Shown piece after piece: positions 34,731 to 45,290 of a stretch of 64,000 bases of DNA (position 1 is its first letter; each line of letters starts with the position of its first letter). The position numbers and the translations under genes were made by a program. The DNA is taken from positions 9,734,001 to 9,798,000 of the forward strand of contig JAYKYS010000011.1 of NCBI GenBank assembly GCA_036924285.1. Direction: 5' to 3'. The notes below the pieces were generated by a model. It was not told the DNA's origin, did no database searches, and saw nothing but the letters and a program-made list of their open reading frames with translations. The stretch is from Asterella californica. Taxonomy: Eukaryota; Streptophyta; Marchantiopsida; Marchantiales; Aytoniaceae.

Positions 34731-36030
34731 TGAATAATTCACCTCTCAGTCAGAAGTTAGTCTCTCTGAGTGAAGTTAAGACCTCAGAGAAGTCGACACT
34801 GGGATGTTATATATTTTGAGTCTTAGTAGGTTGATTACCGTGATGTAGATGGAGTTAAGCTCATGGGTTGTAATTACATGTCGCCCATGCATGCTTTCTA
34901 GCGAGGTTAGGTTATCTTTCGGGATTACGTGTCGTTTTACATGTCTTTGCATGTAGTTTAGGGTCTATGCTGGCACTTTAGGGGCTTGACGTGGTAGCCT
35001 ATGTGCAAAATCAAGTCACCACGTGGTTTGGGACACAAAAGGACAGGGGAGTGAAGCTATGAACTCCCATTGGTCCAATTTTGTCTTTATGTACTGCTAA
35101 ACTTAGTAGTAGGGGTCTTAAGAGGAGTTCGAGCATTTGGTGAAAAATCTTCGAAATCTGAGAGCACAGGGAGATAGGGTTCGTTGTGCCAAGCACTGTC
35201 AGCGAAACTTTTGATCGATTTGGAGCAATAAAGAAGGAGTTATGGCTGATTGAAGTTCGATTTGTGCCAGAATTGCTGCACTTCTGTTGATTTTGGGGTT
35301 TTCGGTGTCAATCGCAGTAGATTTGAGAAAATCGCTTCAAACCTTCAAGGTCTCGTTCATTGGCAGCAGGGCTACGACTGTCCCCAAATTTTCATGTCAA
35401 TTGAAATTGTGAGTAATTCAGGGCGACCGCTGAAGCAGAGGGGGTCCGAAAAGCTCTCAATCTAGAGCATCAACTTCAGAGAGCGAGATCTGGAGTTCTG
35501 TGTACAATCAGGAGGCCCAACTTCACAGGGGTGTTCAGCAAGCTGTGTACTGCAAATCCTGTAAGAATCTTTGAAAGTGATCGAGCCAATTCTCTGTTCT
35601 AGGTCGAAATAGCTGTCTGGGTATCAGAAATTGCCATAATTTCTCTGCTCAGAACATTTCTGCCCATATCTCGACACTCTGATTTGATCTCAAGCTGAAA
35701 CTTCGTGTGTATGGTCAGTAGGGCCTCATTTACATGTAGAAGGAGTTCTGAAGTCTGAACCATCGTATGTTTCTGATTCTAGACCGTTGAAGTTCGATGT
35801 CTGACCTTATTACTGCTAGTCTGATATGATCTTCGCTTCCTGAACATACTGGAGGGTCCCTTCGACCTGAGTGAGAGTCTATAGTGCCCTTTATGACCTG
35901 AACCCTACCTCTGTATAGTAAGCAACCACAGCTTGAAGCCCAACGCTTCCCTGAGTAGACTAAACACAACCTTCAAGATCTATCACAGCCAGAAGGTTCC
36001 GTCCTTCCCAGGAAAACTCTCAACTCGACA
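34704..36030 (+). repeat. 3' LTR of A1 (1,327 bp)
   Basis: Same length as the 5' LTR. The four differences I find are all in the last third (5' versus 3': gccGtaat/gccAtaat, ttcgCtgt/ttcgAtgt, ggtccAttc/ggtccCttc, gagTgtct/gagAgtct). The AATAAA equivalent is at 35227-35232. Confidence 0.95.
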
Positions 36031-36034
36031 ACGT
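36031..36034. repeat. Target-site duplication of A1, right copy (ACGT)
   Basis: Matches 27075-27078; resumes the LINE zf-RVT frame on the minus strand. Confidence 0.85.
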
Positions 36035-36461
36035 GTTCAAGTGATTCCTCTCTTTTTTCACATCTTTCAACGTTCTCTTTTGCATCTTTAATAGTCTTTT
36101 TGCCGTAAGGAAGCCCTGTTGAAATAGTCTCCAAGCATCACCTTATCTTTCTCGAGTAGCTCGTTACTCCATAGACTCTTTCACCATTTCTGCCATGTTC
36201 TATATGTGTGTTCTACTTGCTATTTCTGATTGAATCTCTCTTCGGTGTTTTCCTTCGATTGAAGCATGACTCTCATTCTTTTGTTGAGAAGGTCCAACCA
36301 TTCATCTTCTTATTGTCTTTCTGTCATAACCAAGAAGGGCTATCTTGGAGGTTAAGACTATTCTCGCACAATCTAAGTCATGCTGCCCATCGTTTAGCCT
36401 CTTGTGTTACTATTTGATCCTATTCATTCGCCTCGAGCCATCTGCACATGCTGCTCGTTGT
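36035..36461 (-). pseudogene. LINE ORF2 zf-RVT segment, part 1
   Basis: Minus-strand sequence with GLPYGKKTIKD and a Cys/Glu-rich stretch leading to the conserved His-x4-Cys at the A1 junction. It is the N-terminal side of the zf-RVT domain. Upstream (higher coordinates) the LINE is interrupted at 36462 by LTR B2. Several stops are present. Confidence 0.6.
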
Positions 36462-36739
36462 TGTCACGTCGTGGGACTGACTCCTACTTGAAAATCATAT
36501 TTTGAGGTTCTATATTTTTCCTCCAAAGATGCTCATAGAGAGAAATAATGACTTTTTAATCTATTTTGGATCTCGACTTTCATTGCACCAAGTGGTAGAG
36601 CTCGTTGTTATGTTCTCAAAGGCACTTCATTTATTTCATTTGGGGCTTTAATGGTGATGTTATGAAGTTTGAAAGATGAGAAAGTCAAGCTAGACCTTAG
36701 CTTATCAATGCTGACTGGGTATTTGTGATACTTCGCATG

Positions 36740-39470
36740 CCGTCTGGCTGTAGAAGCCTCACATGCATCCTCCCTCATGCATATTTCTTCTAGTACAACC
36801 TCATGATGACTCCGTGCAACATAAGTATGCAATGACATAGTATCCACTAGTCATCCCATCCTGTAGCTTCTCAAGTTGAATTGCCAACCCTCTGTAGCAC
36901 ATCCTTGTTTAGCTCTGTTCTAGCTGCGGATCTCACTACATTAGACCACAACCCAATAGTCTTTCTTTCTCTCTCATTTCCACTTTCACTCCACAAGTAG
37001 CAACATCCACAAGAGAAACAACATGTGATGCAGACATGTCATTTACAAGTCTTGTCATACCACTCTTGCCAAAGTTGGTTCCCAACATCATTCAGTCTCT
37101 CTCAAATGAATTTTATCATCTTTGAAGAAGATAAGGTCCTTCCTTAGTGCATATGTAAACTCCCCACATACTCTTCTTACATGGTCTATGCTATCGCACC
37201 ATATACAGCGATGAACAAAGCCTTCTCTCATCTGGGGTCTCTGCATAGCATGTTGTACATTTTGTTCTTTCTCTTCTAGCCTAGTGAGCTTAAGCTTAAG
37301 CTCCTTCATACCCTTGATCAACTCATCTAGTGGTGAGTCTTCCTCTCTAGCAACTACCAAGGTGAGCTTAGTAGGCAATTGCTTGATAGGAATTATCAAA
37401 GGTACTGCTTCACTTACCACCACTTTGTCTCTTCTTCTCTGTCTCTTGGTTAGCAAAGAGATAGCTTCTTCAACCTCCTTCTAATCAGTCTTTAATCTTC
37501 TCTCCTCACTCTTGTCTTCCAACAACAACTCAAGCTTCTCCTGAATAGTCATGTCTGCTGCTTGTAAGAAAAGCTATTTCTTCTCCACCTCTAGTGTAAG
37601 CTTCTCTGTCTTAGAAAGCTGAGCATACTGACGATCAAACTCCCTTAACAACTCATTTGCAGACAAATCTTAGTTGGGCTTAACCACCTACTCCAAGAAT
37701 ATTTTTTTGATCACCCTCTCTAAATCTTCAATGTAGTCCTCCTCCTTCAAGGTGCACATAAAGCTCTCTCAACTCTGTCCTTGCTACTGCTTGAGCTCTT
37801 TCACATGCTCACGAATCTCATGGACAACAGCAAGTTCAAAGTTCTCCACCATCTCCTTTTTAGACACCTTGTTCACCTTCATCTCTCTAGCAAAGTTCCG
37901 CACGTACTTGGAACCTGTATCTCTCTCCTGAACTAGTCCATCTTGTGCACCACTGATTGCAACGGCTTGGTTGCTAACACCTCTTTTCTCTCTGTGCTCT
38001 GTTGTTGCTGCATAAACATGTGTAAAGCTTGGAACATCTGCATTATAGCAGCATCAAAGTGAATAGGTTGCTGAGTAGCAGCATCATCTCCACTTGATGA
38101 TCCTTGGTGGACCATGATCTCTTATCTAGCAACACTCTCAAGATAACTCTCATCTTAAGTTTTCACGTCGAGTTCATCAAAAAGAGTATATTTTTTACAT
38201 ATCCATCTACCTAGAAAAGCGCTGGGCTTCTAGCTATGATTTTTTACTCAAGAGGTAGGCTTCAGGTTATAACTTTGCACTATAACCACTTACACATGTC
38301 TATTGAGTCCTCTAATATGTTCAAAAAGCGAAAATCAGGTCTAACAAGTGATAATAAGATCAGACAATGAACTTTAACACTCAAGAATAAGAAACATATG
38401 ATGGTTTAGACTTCAAAACTTCTCCTACATGCAAGGAGACCTTACTTAAGACACATATAGAATTTCAGCCTGAGATCGACTCTGAGCACTGAGATATGGA
38501 CAAAAACGTTCTTACTAAAGAAATTACATCAATTTTTGGCACCCATATGGTTACTTCCACCTAGATCAGAAAATTGGGTCGATAACTTTTGCTTAATCTT
38601 ACAGGATTTGTAGTCTACAGTATGTTGAACAACCTTGAGAAATGTTACTTGCTGGTTGTACACGTTTCTTCAGATCTTGAGCTTGGAAGTTGCTGTTCTA
38701 GATTGAGAGCTTTTTAGACTCCCTCTGCTTCAACAATCGCCCTGATTTATTCATTAACTCAGATGACATAAACTTTTGTGATAGTCGTAGTCCTACTGAT
38801 AGTGAACGCAACCACGAAGTTTGAAGCGGTTATATCTATTTTGCTGCAACATCCAAAAACCCCAAAATCAAAAATTGTGATGTAATTCCAGCTCAATTGG
38901 AACTTCAAATTGCATAACTCTCTCTTTATTGCTCCAAATCGATCAAAATTTTAACTGACAGTGACTGACACGACGATCTCTCTCACCCTATGCTCTCAAA
39001 TCTTTGAATGCCTCTGCCAAGTTTAGAGTTTTACAGAAGAAAAAAATGGACCAATTGGAATTCATAGCTTCACTTCCTTGTCTTTTTGTGCCTCAATCCA
39101 CTTGGCAACTTAACTTCACATATAGGTTACATGTCAAGCTTCTAAAGTGCCAACGTAAATCTTAAACTTCCTACGAAGGTATGGAAAGTGACATGTAACT
39201 CTAAACGATAACTTAAACAAGCTAGAAAGCATGCACTGGTGACATGTAAGAGCAACTCATGAGCTTAAACTCTATCCACATAATAAACTTGAAGTTATGT
39301 ACTTTAAACAACATAGATAAGTATGAAATCATTTGCACAAGCGTACGAGTGCTTGATCAAGATAAATAACATACTATCAATCTATTAGGACTCAAAATAT
39401 ATAACATAATAGTGTTAACATCATACGCAAAGGTGTCAAACATATGCATAAGAATCTAGAAGTAATATAT
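36740..39470 (-). mobile_element. A2: old 5' LTR plus gag fragment of a Ty3/gypsy element related to A1
   Basis: Minus strand. An A-type LTR occupies about 38166-39440: it shares GTTATATATTTTGAG, CATGCATGCTTTCTAGC-like words, the GAAGCAGAGGG..AAAAGCTCTCAATCTAGA block and a CTCGAC end with A1. The gag follows at lower coordinates (about 36800-38115). There is no RT, RNase H, integrase or second LTR, so the element is truncated. Sequence divergence from A1 is heavy. It is nested in LTR B2. Exact ends are approximate. Confidence 0.8.
36850..38115 (-). pseudogene. A2 gag pseudogene
   Basis: Starts with a 60-codon leader (minus 38115-37933, Gln-rich, stop TAG). Gag then continues in the -1 frame as KYVRNFAREMKVNKV and MVENFELAVVHEIREHV, which aligns with A1 gag. 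The zinc knuckle CIWCDSIDHVRRVC (CX2CX4HX4C) is kept in the 37456-37088 frame. Many stops and frame changes. After the knuckle a weak match to the A1 FGRGGM region runs to about 36950, then homology is lost. Confidence 0.75.
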
Positions 39471-40099
39471 AGCTAACTTCTAGAACTAGTGAACTCAAGT
39501 GTTGGAGTAGAAGTGTAGCATGTAGCAGTCAAGTAGTGCGACAGTGTTCTTAGAGAGAAGTTGCAAAGTACATAAAGTGAGAGTTGGTATATCTTGCGAA
39601 GCTTGTTCTCGTGGTTGTTTCTCTCTTCTTGTCTTTGTTCAGCATACGACATCTCCACATCCAGGAACCTCATGTTTTCTTGAAAAACCTTTACACATAA
39701 TCTGATACGATATCATGTTGATCTTTTTTTCTTTGCCAGATGCTTTAGTTCTATCCCTGTGTCCGTCTATATCCTATTTCTTAATTTAGTCAGCAGAGTA
39801 GCTTGGGTGACTGAGGTTTGAGGGTGTAGGACTCAGGCATCGTAGCCTAAGTGCATGTTCGATTTCAGTTCGCACCAGAGGTTACATAGATTGAAAGTTG
39901 ATGTTTTCGTTAATCTCCTCAGTGTCAGTAGGAGCCATCTTTCTGTAGAGTCCATTTCTCTTTCTCTTTTCTGTATTTCCCTGGTGGATTGCTCATGATA
40001 ACTAACCTCTCCATTATCCTCAGCCAGTCGTCGTTTTGTGTTGTCATCACTTTCATACAATGACAAGCCGAGCCTTCAAGGCTTTTTGCTGCATTCTAA

Positions 40100-41240
40100 A
40101 CTTGATCAATCTCATTCTTCATATTTTTTTACCTTCTAGAATTTTCCCCACGCGATCATCACTATCTTCTGCCCATCTTCCGAGTTGATTCTCCCCATAG
40201 AAACTTCTTGCAAATTCTTTCCATCTCTTCCGTGGCTTGTTTTTGTAAGTTTAGGCACATTATGATGTGTGTAAGAATGGACCGCGTGATGAGTTTTAAG
40301 ACCACAAGCTTTGCTGCCATTGGGAGAGTCTGATATCTCTAGTGGCTCAACTGTCTAATCATCTTCTCCATAATGTAGTTTGCATGATGTTCTTCCATAA
40401 TATTGTTGCCTATCGGGTACCTTAGGTATCCTAGGTACCTTCTCATCTCTCCTTTGCATGCTATCTGACAACAGGTTTGGTGCATCCACTCGAGGATATC
40501 TGTTGTGGTTAACGAGATTATGGTTGATTTGTTAACATTCAACTTTACACCTCAGATTTACTCGTATTTCTTTATCACTTTGGAAGTTAGAGTGTCGTGC
40601 AGTTAGACTGATACATGTATCATCTGCAAACAATTGATGAAGAAGGGATCGTCCTCCTCCTAGCGAGATGCCTTTTCTGGACTCGTCCAGAAGACACATT
40701 AGTGGCTGGATGGATAGTGCAAACAAAAGAAGGGCCAGCGGGCACCCTTGCCTTACTCCTCGTTGTAGTTGAATCTCCTCCATGAAGGTCCCATTCATGT
40801 GCAGTTTCGAGGTAGCGCCAATTACCAGACCTTTAGTCAGCTGAATGAATTTTGCTTCTAGGTTCATCTCTTCCATCATTTCCCAGAGGTATGTGTGGTT
40901 CACTCTTTCGTATGTCTTTTCAAAATCAAGCTTCACCAACATCGCAGGTATGTTTTGCTTCTCCGTCCGCTCTTGTCCTAGCTTGAAAGTCAGTAGATTG
41001 TCTGCTATGTTTCGGCCCTTCACAAACTTTTGTCTTTTGTCTACCACCTGCTCCATCACTTCACCCAGTCTTTGTGCTAGAAGCTTGCTAATGATTTTGT
41101 ACGTTGTGCATAGCATTGTGATGGACCATCAATTCTTTAGGAGTTGTAGCTCTCCCGCCTTGGAAAGGAGTGTGATAACCCCTTGTGTCATTTTCCATGA
41201 CAACTTTTGCTCATCCTAGAACTTTTCTATCAACTTCATG
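40100..41240 (-). pseudogene. LINE reverse transcriptase (ORF2 core)
   Basis: The clearest frame is minus 41116-40532: YKIISKLLAQRL, KLDFEKTYERVNHTYLWEMM (D is the first catalytic Asp), QRGVRQGCPLALLLFALSIQPL and FADDTCI (the Y/FxDD box). These are in the order expected for non-LTR RT. The frame then breaks, and the thumb-side motifs continue at 40450-40150 (YLRYPIGNNI, FLWGENQLGRW). The stretch before the RT (41120-41240) has ITLLSKAGE, the RT N-terminal block, with stops. Confidence 0.85.
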
Positions 41241-41307
41241 AAGTCTTTCACCATGAAGGGTCTCCACTATCTAGCACCTTCCAGTTATTCTGTACAATTA
41301 TTGCAAC

Positions 41308-41532
41308 TCATTGCCTTCCTTCTGCATTGTAGTCGATTATGGTATTCTCCAACCTAGTAAGTTGTTGCATTTGGAATGAAGTATTTTCCTCCTTGGTTTT
41401 CAGTTCTTGTAATAGCATTACCTCTGGTCTGAATTCTGCATCTGCCATCCATCTTTTCAGTTTTCCAAAGCTGTGAGGATGTCCCAACCCTATGACATTC
41501 CAAATTGCTATCCTTACGTTGTGATAAATCAA
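41308..41532 (-). pseudogene. LINE apurinic-endonuclease N-terminus (ORF2 start)
   Basis: Minus frame reads RIAIWNVIGLGHPHSFGKLK then EVMLLQELKT. This is the N-terminal block of the EEP/AP-endonuclease of plant LINEs (usual NVRGL and QET/E metal-binding block). About 75 codons remain, followed by an IVQNNWKVLDSG fragment. The text then jumps to the RT N-terminus, so most of the endonuclease and the linker are deleted. Confidence 0.7.
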
Positions 41533-42220
41533 GTAGATTTGGTTTTGGGTATCTTCTTGCTCTCATGCTGTTTAACCCTCTTTGCTGCGGCGTCCTTTGG
41601 ACCTAGATAGATATTTCAACTGAGCGGAAGACTCCTTCTCCTTCTGGTTGTTTCCTCCTCTTCCTGTGATTTTGTAAGACATCTCATGAAAGATTTTGCA
41701 TTGTTTTCTCGTTTTCTTTTCCATGTCTTCGTTCTGGCTGTTAGATTTTTGGGTGTCATCTTCCATTGTTTGCACCTCTCCTTCTTCTTCACTTACCCCT
41801 TCCTTCGACTCACTTACCCCTTCCTTTGACTCGTTCATGTTTCTTCCGATCTCTCTTTTTTCTTCAGTTCACTCGGTCCAATGGCTTACCTTGTAAGATT
41901 CACCTCTTGCATTCGCGCTCCTCCCTCAGTCCTCATCCTTCCAGCTTGCCCCAAGCTCTGCTGCTCTCCCATTGTTTCCATGGGTACTTGTTGTTTCTTG
42001 TGTGCTCTTCCTACTCCTTAGTTTTTTCCAGTATCGAGAATCTATTACTTCATTCCATATTCTTCATCATGTTGATCCTGTGTCCTTTCTCTGTTTTCAT
42101 TTTCTCTTCAATTGTCCTGAAATCATTCTCGTCAACCACTTCTTTACTTTTGTCACTGCTCCTCTAGTCCGTTGTTACTTTTTTCTCTCCCTCTTGTTTT
42201 CTTTCTTGAGAGGATAGTGT

Positions 42221-43669
42221 CTAGCCTCTCTGATGATAGTTGAAACAAGCGTCTGGAAGATTCTTGTATATCACTTTCTGCTTGTATACTTCGAATTCAT
42301 CATCATCCTCAACTTCTACTTTGACGAATTCCATGGATTCTTGATTGAGGTCTAGCAGTACACATCTTGTTATGCAATTGAATTGGCAGTCCTTCTCTTC
42401 ATTTGTAATGTAGAGGACTTCTCCTAGACTCTTGAGCATTGCTGCTCCCATGTATTTGTAGTTTGCATAGAGCGCTCATTTCTATCCAGGCTTGCGCTCG
42501 TTTGTTTCACAGATTTCTTATGTCGAAAGAGGGTTCCCAAGAGAAAGCATATATCATCCTTATGTCCATGAAGAGTGGAGATATCGCTAGTATCATGTTC
42601 CTTTGCTCTTCATCTACCACTTGGATGAGGAAGTAGTTCTTCCCTAGTGCTCTGATTCTTTCAACAAAGAGCTCCATATGTTGCTTCAGGACTATTTCGG
42701 TCCATCCTTTGATCATATCTTGAGAAAGAGCAATATGTGTAGTGTATAACACGAATGCAGTCCTTTCCAATACTGCTGTCCTATTTAGCAACATTCTGCT
42801 ACATGTCTTAACCCTCGTGTACCTTTGCACTTCTTTGGATGGATCCTTCTCCTTCAGCTCTTGCATGGTGAGTTTTAGTTCTTTGATGATGAGTTTGTCT
42901 AGGTCTTGGTCGTTGAAAATCTCAAGATAGGGTTGTTTTAGTGTAGTTGGATTCCTCCTGAACCTTGCTATGTTTCTATCGATTGACTATTTCGACCCAA
43001 CAATCTCTATCTCGTTTCTCTCTACTCGCTCTCTTTCCACTTTGGCTTTCACTCTTCCTTTCTCTTCTTTGGTCATGAACGTTTTACTCACATAGCATGT
43101 GGCTTGATCCGACACGCCAAGAGTTTGACTTGGGTTGTTGTTGGTGTTTTTGCAGTATGCAGGTGTTGGGACCTGAGGGCCATGACATCCTTGCTGCTGG
43201 AGTGGCCGAGGTGTCTTCACAATTTTCTGTTCTTCTGTGATCTTTTGCTCTTCGGCTTGGTCCTACATCTTTCGTCTCACTCGTTCGAGTACTTCTTGAC
43301 ATCTGCTAGTCAACGCATGAGACGTACATGCTGCGTGGCTGTCTAGCATTTCAAGCTCTGACATTCTGTATTCTCTTATCTTCTTAGCTGATGGTGATAA
43401 AGAGAAAGTTTTTGAACCTTGATTTTGAACAGTAGGTATACTATTTGGGCTTATCGCGTCCTACTTGTAGTGATTGTACTTTTTTCTAGACAGAGGTCTC
43501 TCTTTCTCATAGAGGTTAGTGATGCTAGTACTAATCGATTTCTGCTAAGTGAGTTGCTCTGAACTCCTTCTGCATTGCTCCTATGGTGTTCATGTCGTGT
43601 CGATGAGGTCGAACTAAATACAAAGAGGCTTCTTAGATTCGTCTCTGCGCTCGGTGCTCTCATTTTCAA
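42221..43669 (-). pseudogene. LINE ORF1 (DUF4283-type RNA-binding protein)
   Basis: Minus-strand fragments: 42866-42507 (ALGKNYFLIQVVDEEQRN, then SWEPSFDIRNL) match the DUF4283 domain of plant L1 ORF1. They are followed after a frame change by 42451-42221 (GAAMLKSLGEVLYI, YKNLPDACFNYHQRG), the start of the zinc knuckle. There the second Cys is Tyr. Upstream frames (43669-42987) are basic and Ser-rich. Downstream (41838-41572) is a Glu/Lys-rich stretch between ORF1 and ORF2. Confidence 0.7.
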
Positions 43670-44810
43670 TTTCTTTTGTTTTCTCCTGCATTCTACGTGT
43701 GTGTCCGAGAATCGTACTCTCTTCGTTATTCGTCTTTCTCAATTTCTATAGTTTCACCCAAAAAAAGAAAATGTCATCGAACTATTCACTATGGTGCGTC
43801 ATGGCAGCCATAGCCATTCTTCTTGAACGTCTTTCCTCACTCTTGCATCTCTTTATGTTTCTCGATGCACTCGATCTCTCTCTAAGTCACTTGTTCGCTC
43901 TATCAAGACTTGCTATGATTTTTCAGTCTTAAATCACGCCCGAAGGTGGAACCGAGAGGAGTGGTTTAGAAATGAGAAGTCACTATTACGATCGTGGTTC
44001 TCCTAACGTCAAGGATTAAGGGTAATACCAAGTTTAATTAATTTCCTATTTATGTTTGAAATGAAGAGGATATCCAACGACTGAATCATATTTTTAGTAA
44101 TATGGTTTAAAGATCATAGTTTATCAAATTAATATGTAAAAGATATAGTTTACAATTGATCATTGTTTACCATATATCATTCTTGATAACCCACTGCGAA
44201 GATTATCTATCTTACATAAAACCACTCTAAAATATGAAAGAAGAGAGAATTTATATTTCAAGGATCCTTTACGAAAAGATAAACTAGCTATCGTGAGAAG
44301 TGGTTTATAGTTTATCTCCAGATTGCTTTAATATTCCGTGGACAATTTCCATATCTAAACTTGGCCCATTTCTTGATTGAAATCCGATATTACGCTGTAA
44401 AATATTCGAAGTTGAACAAGGAAAACATATGCATGAGAGAAAGTAAGTTCTTCAGTTCTTTCCGCTATCGTACATGGATTGCATTTTTAAAGCCGCTCGT
44501 CTTTGTATTTTAGTGTACTATTCTAAATTATTTTGTGGAACAAGTTATCAGAAGTTACTCCACCTCCAAGAAGATTTCAAGAACACTACAGTTCCTTATA
44601 GAAGAGAGTGCGTATTACTGCCTCTATAAAAATCGAAAAGTTTTGCACGGTAAAATGTTTGTAAGCTATTATATGGAATGGGAACGAAGATCGTTTTAAA
44701 TTATGAATTCATCGCGTGCAGTTAAAAATGGAAAAGATTTCACGTCTTGGAAAGCTCTGCGTCTTGTGCTTCCGGCCGTAAGCCTCCCGGCTGCCACCTC
44801 AGGGCTTAAT

Positions 44811-44852
44811 TACCTGCCGGAAAGCATAAGAGGCAGAGCTTCCCGGCAGGTA
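44811..44852. repeat. 15-bp inverted repeat with one mismatch
   Basis: TACCTGCCGGAAAGC (44811-44825) against GCTTCCCGGCAGGTA (44838-44852), 12-nt loop. It lies in a local GC-rich island within AT-rich sequence. Confidence 0.75.
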
Positions 44853-45214
44853 GAGGCAGAGCCTTCGTCTACACCATCAGTGTTCAACAACCCGAAGTAT
44901 TGTCGCGTATAACGAAAGGTGACATAAGAAATTACGCAACTACAAATTATCATTTATTCTAAAAAGCCACATGAATAGGACATAAGTTACGCAAGCTACG
45001 TCGCGATGTTTGGGGGGTACCTTATGCAGGTTCTCTTCGCAACTGCAGTCGAAGCAAATGCATCACGTAACAATAATACTACTGCATGTGCCAGCAAAGG
45101 TTGGACTATGGTGGTTACACCGGTTGGGTCGTTTTTCACGGTCGATCCCCGCCTCGGCGAACGTCAGTGAGAGAGGGTTGCATCAAGGATATAATATGAC
45201 TTGAGTGTACATCT

Positions 45215-45290
45215 AGAAGGCTAGAGGGATTTTGATTAATTTATTTTTGGACCGAAAGGGTTAGAGAATAAAATAATATATAAACTGAAC
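45215..45290. repeat. Small dispersed repeat, copy 3 of 3
   Basis: GAAGGCTAGAGGGAT, TTAATTTATTTTTGGACCG, AAAGGGTTAGAGAATAAA align with 9330-9420 and, less well, with 1715-1809. Confidence 0.4.

Larger units (their letters stand above)
27079..36030 (+). mobile_element. Ty3/gypsy LTR retrotransposon A1, 8,952 bp, nearly intact
   Basis: Complete structure: 5' LTR 27079-28405, primer-binding site 28408, gag-protease, pol (RT, RNase H, integrase) in that order, purine tract 34692-34703, 3' LTR 34704-36030, and an ACGT target duplication. The RT-RNase H-integrase order makes it Ty3/gypsy (Metaviridae-type), not copia. I count four substitutions between the two 1,327-bp LTRs (about 0.3%), so the insertion is young. 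Defects are few: an in-frame TGA at 34317-34319, and possibly the frame change in N-terminal gag. It is inserted in a minus-strand LINE. The RT and integrase wording (YSSRWFTVPKK, RRWFGPYVV) is unlike the common seed-plant Tekay/Athila/CRM clades; I did not place it further. Confidence 0.95.
36462..39712. repeat. LTR family B, copy B2 (split by element A2)
   Basis: Left part 36462 to about 36735 starts TGTCACGTCG and matches B1 50750-51330 but has only one copy of the unit B1 holds three times. Right part about 39500-39712 matches B1 52560-52769 (CCAGGAACCTC.., ending GATACGATA). The A2 element lies between. It sits inside the LINE, and I find no convincing target duplication. Like B1 it looks like a solo LTR. 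Orientation cannot be fixed from the termini (TG at one end, TA at the other). Confidence 0.75.
26081..43967 (-). mobile_element. Plant-type LINE (L1-like), interrupted by two nested LTR insertions
   Basis: Minus-strand LINE with ORF1 (DUF4283-like plus degenerate zinc knuckle) at 42221-43669, endonuclease at 41308-41532, reverse transcriptase at 40100-41240, and a zf-RVT-type tail split between 36035-36461 and 26711-27078. The 3' end is a TAATAATAAAATAAAAA-like tail (plus 26101-26125). A candidate 10-bp target duplication, GGAGTGGTTT on the plus strand, occurs at 26081-26090 and 43958-43967. Removing A1 (with one ACGT) and the B2/A2 insertion leaves about 5.66 kb, a plausible LINE size. Frames are broken throughout, and the endonuclease-RT region has lost sequence. 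Boundaries are inferred from tail and duplication. Confidence 0.75.

Noticed and set aside
36462..39712. Target duplication for LTR B2
   Set aside because: Flanks (TTGT before, TCAT after) do not match at the predicted ends. A shifted reading gives only partial identity.
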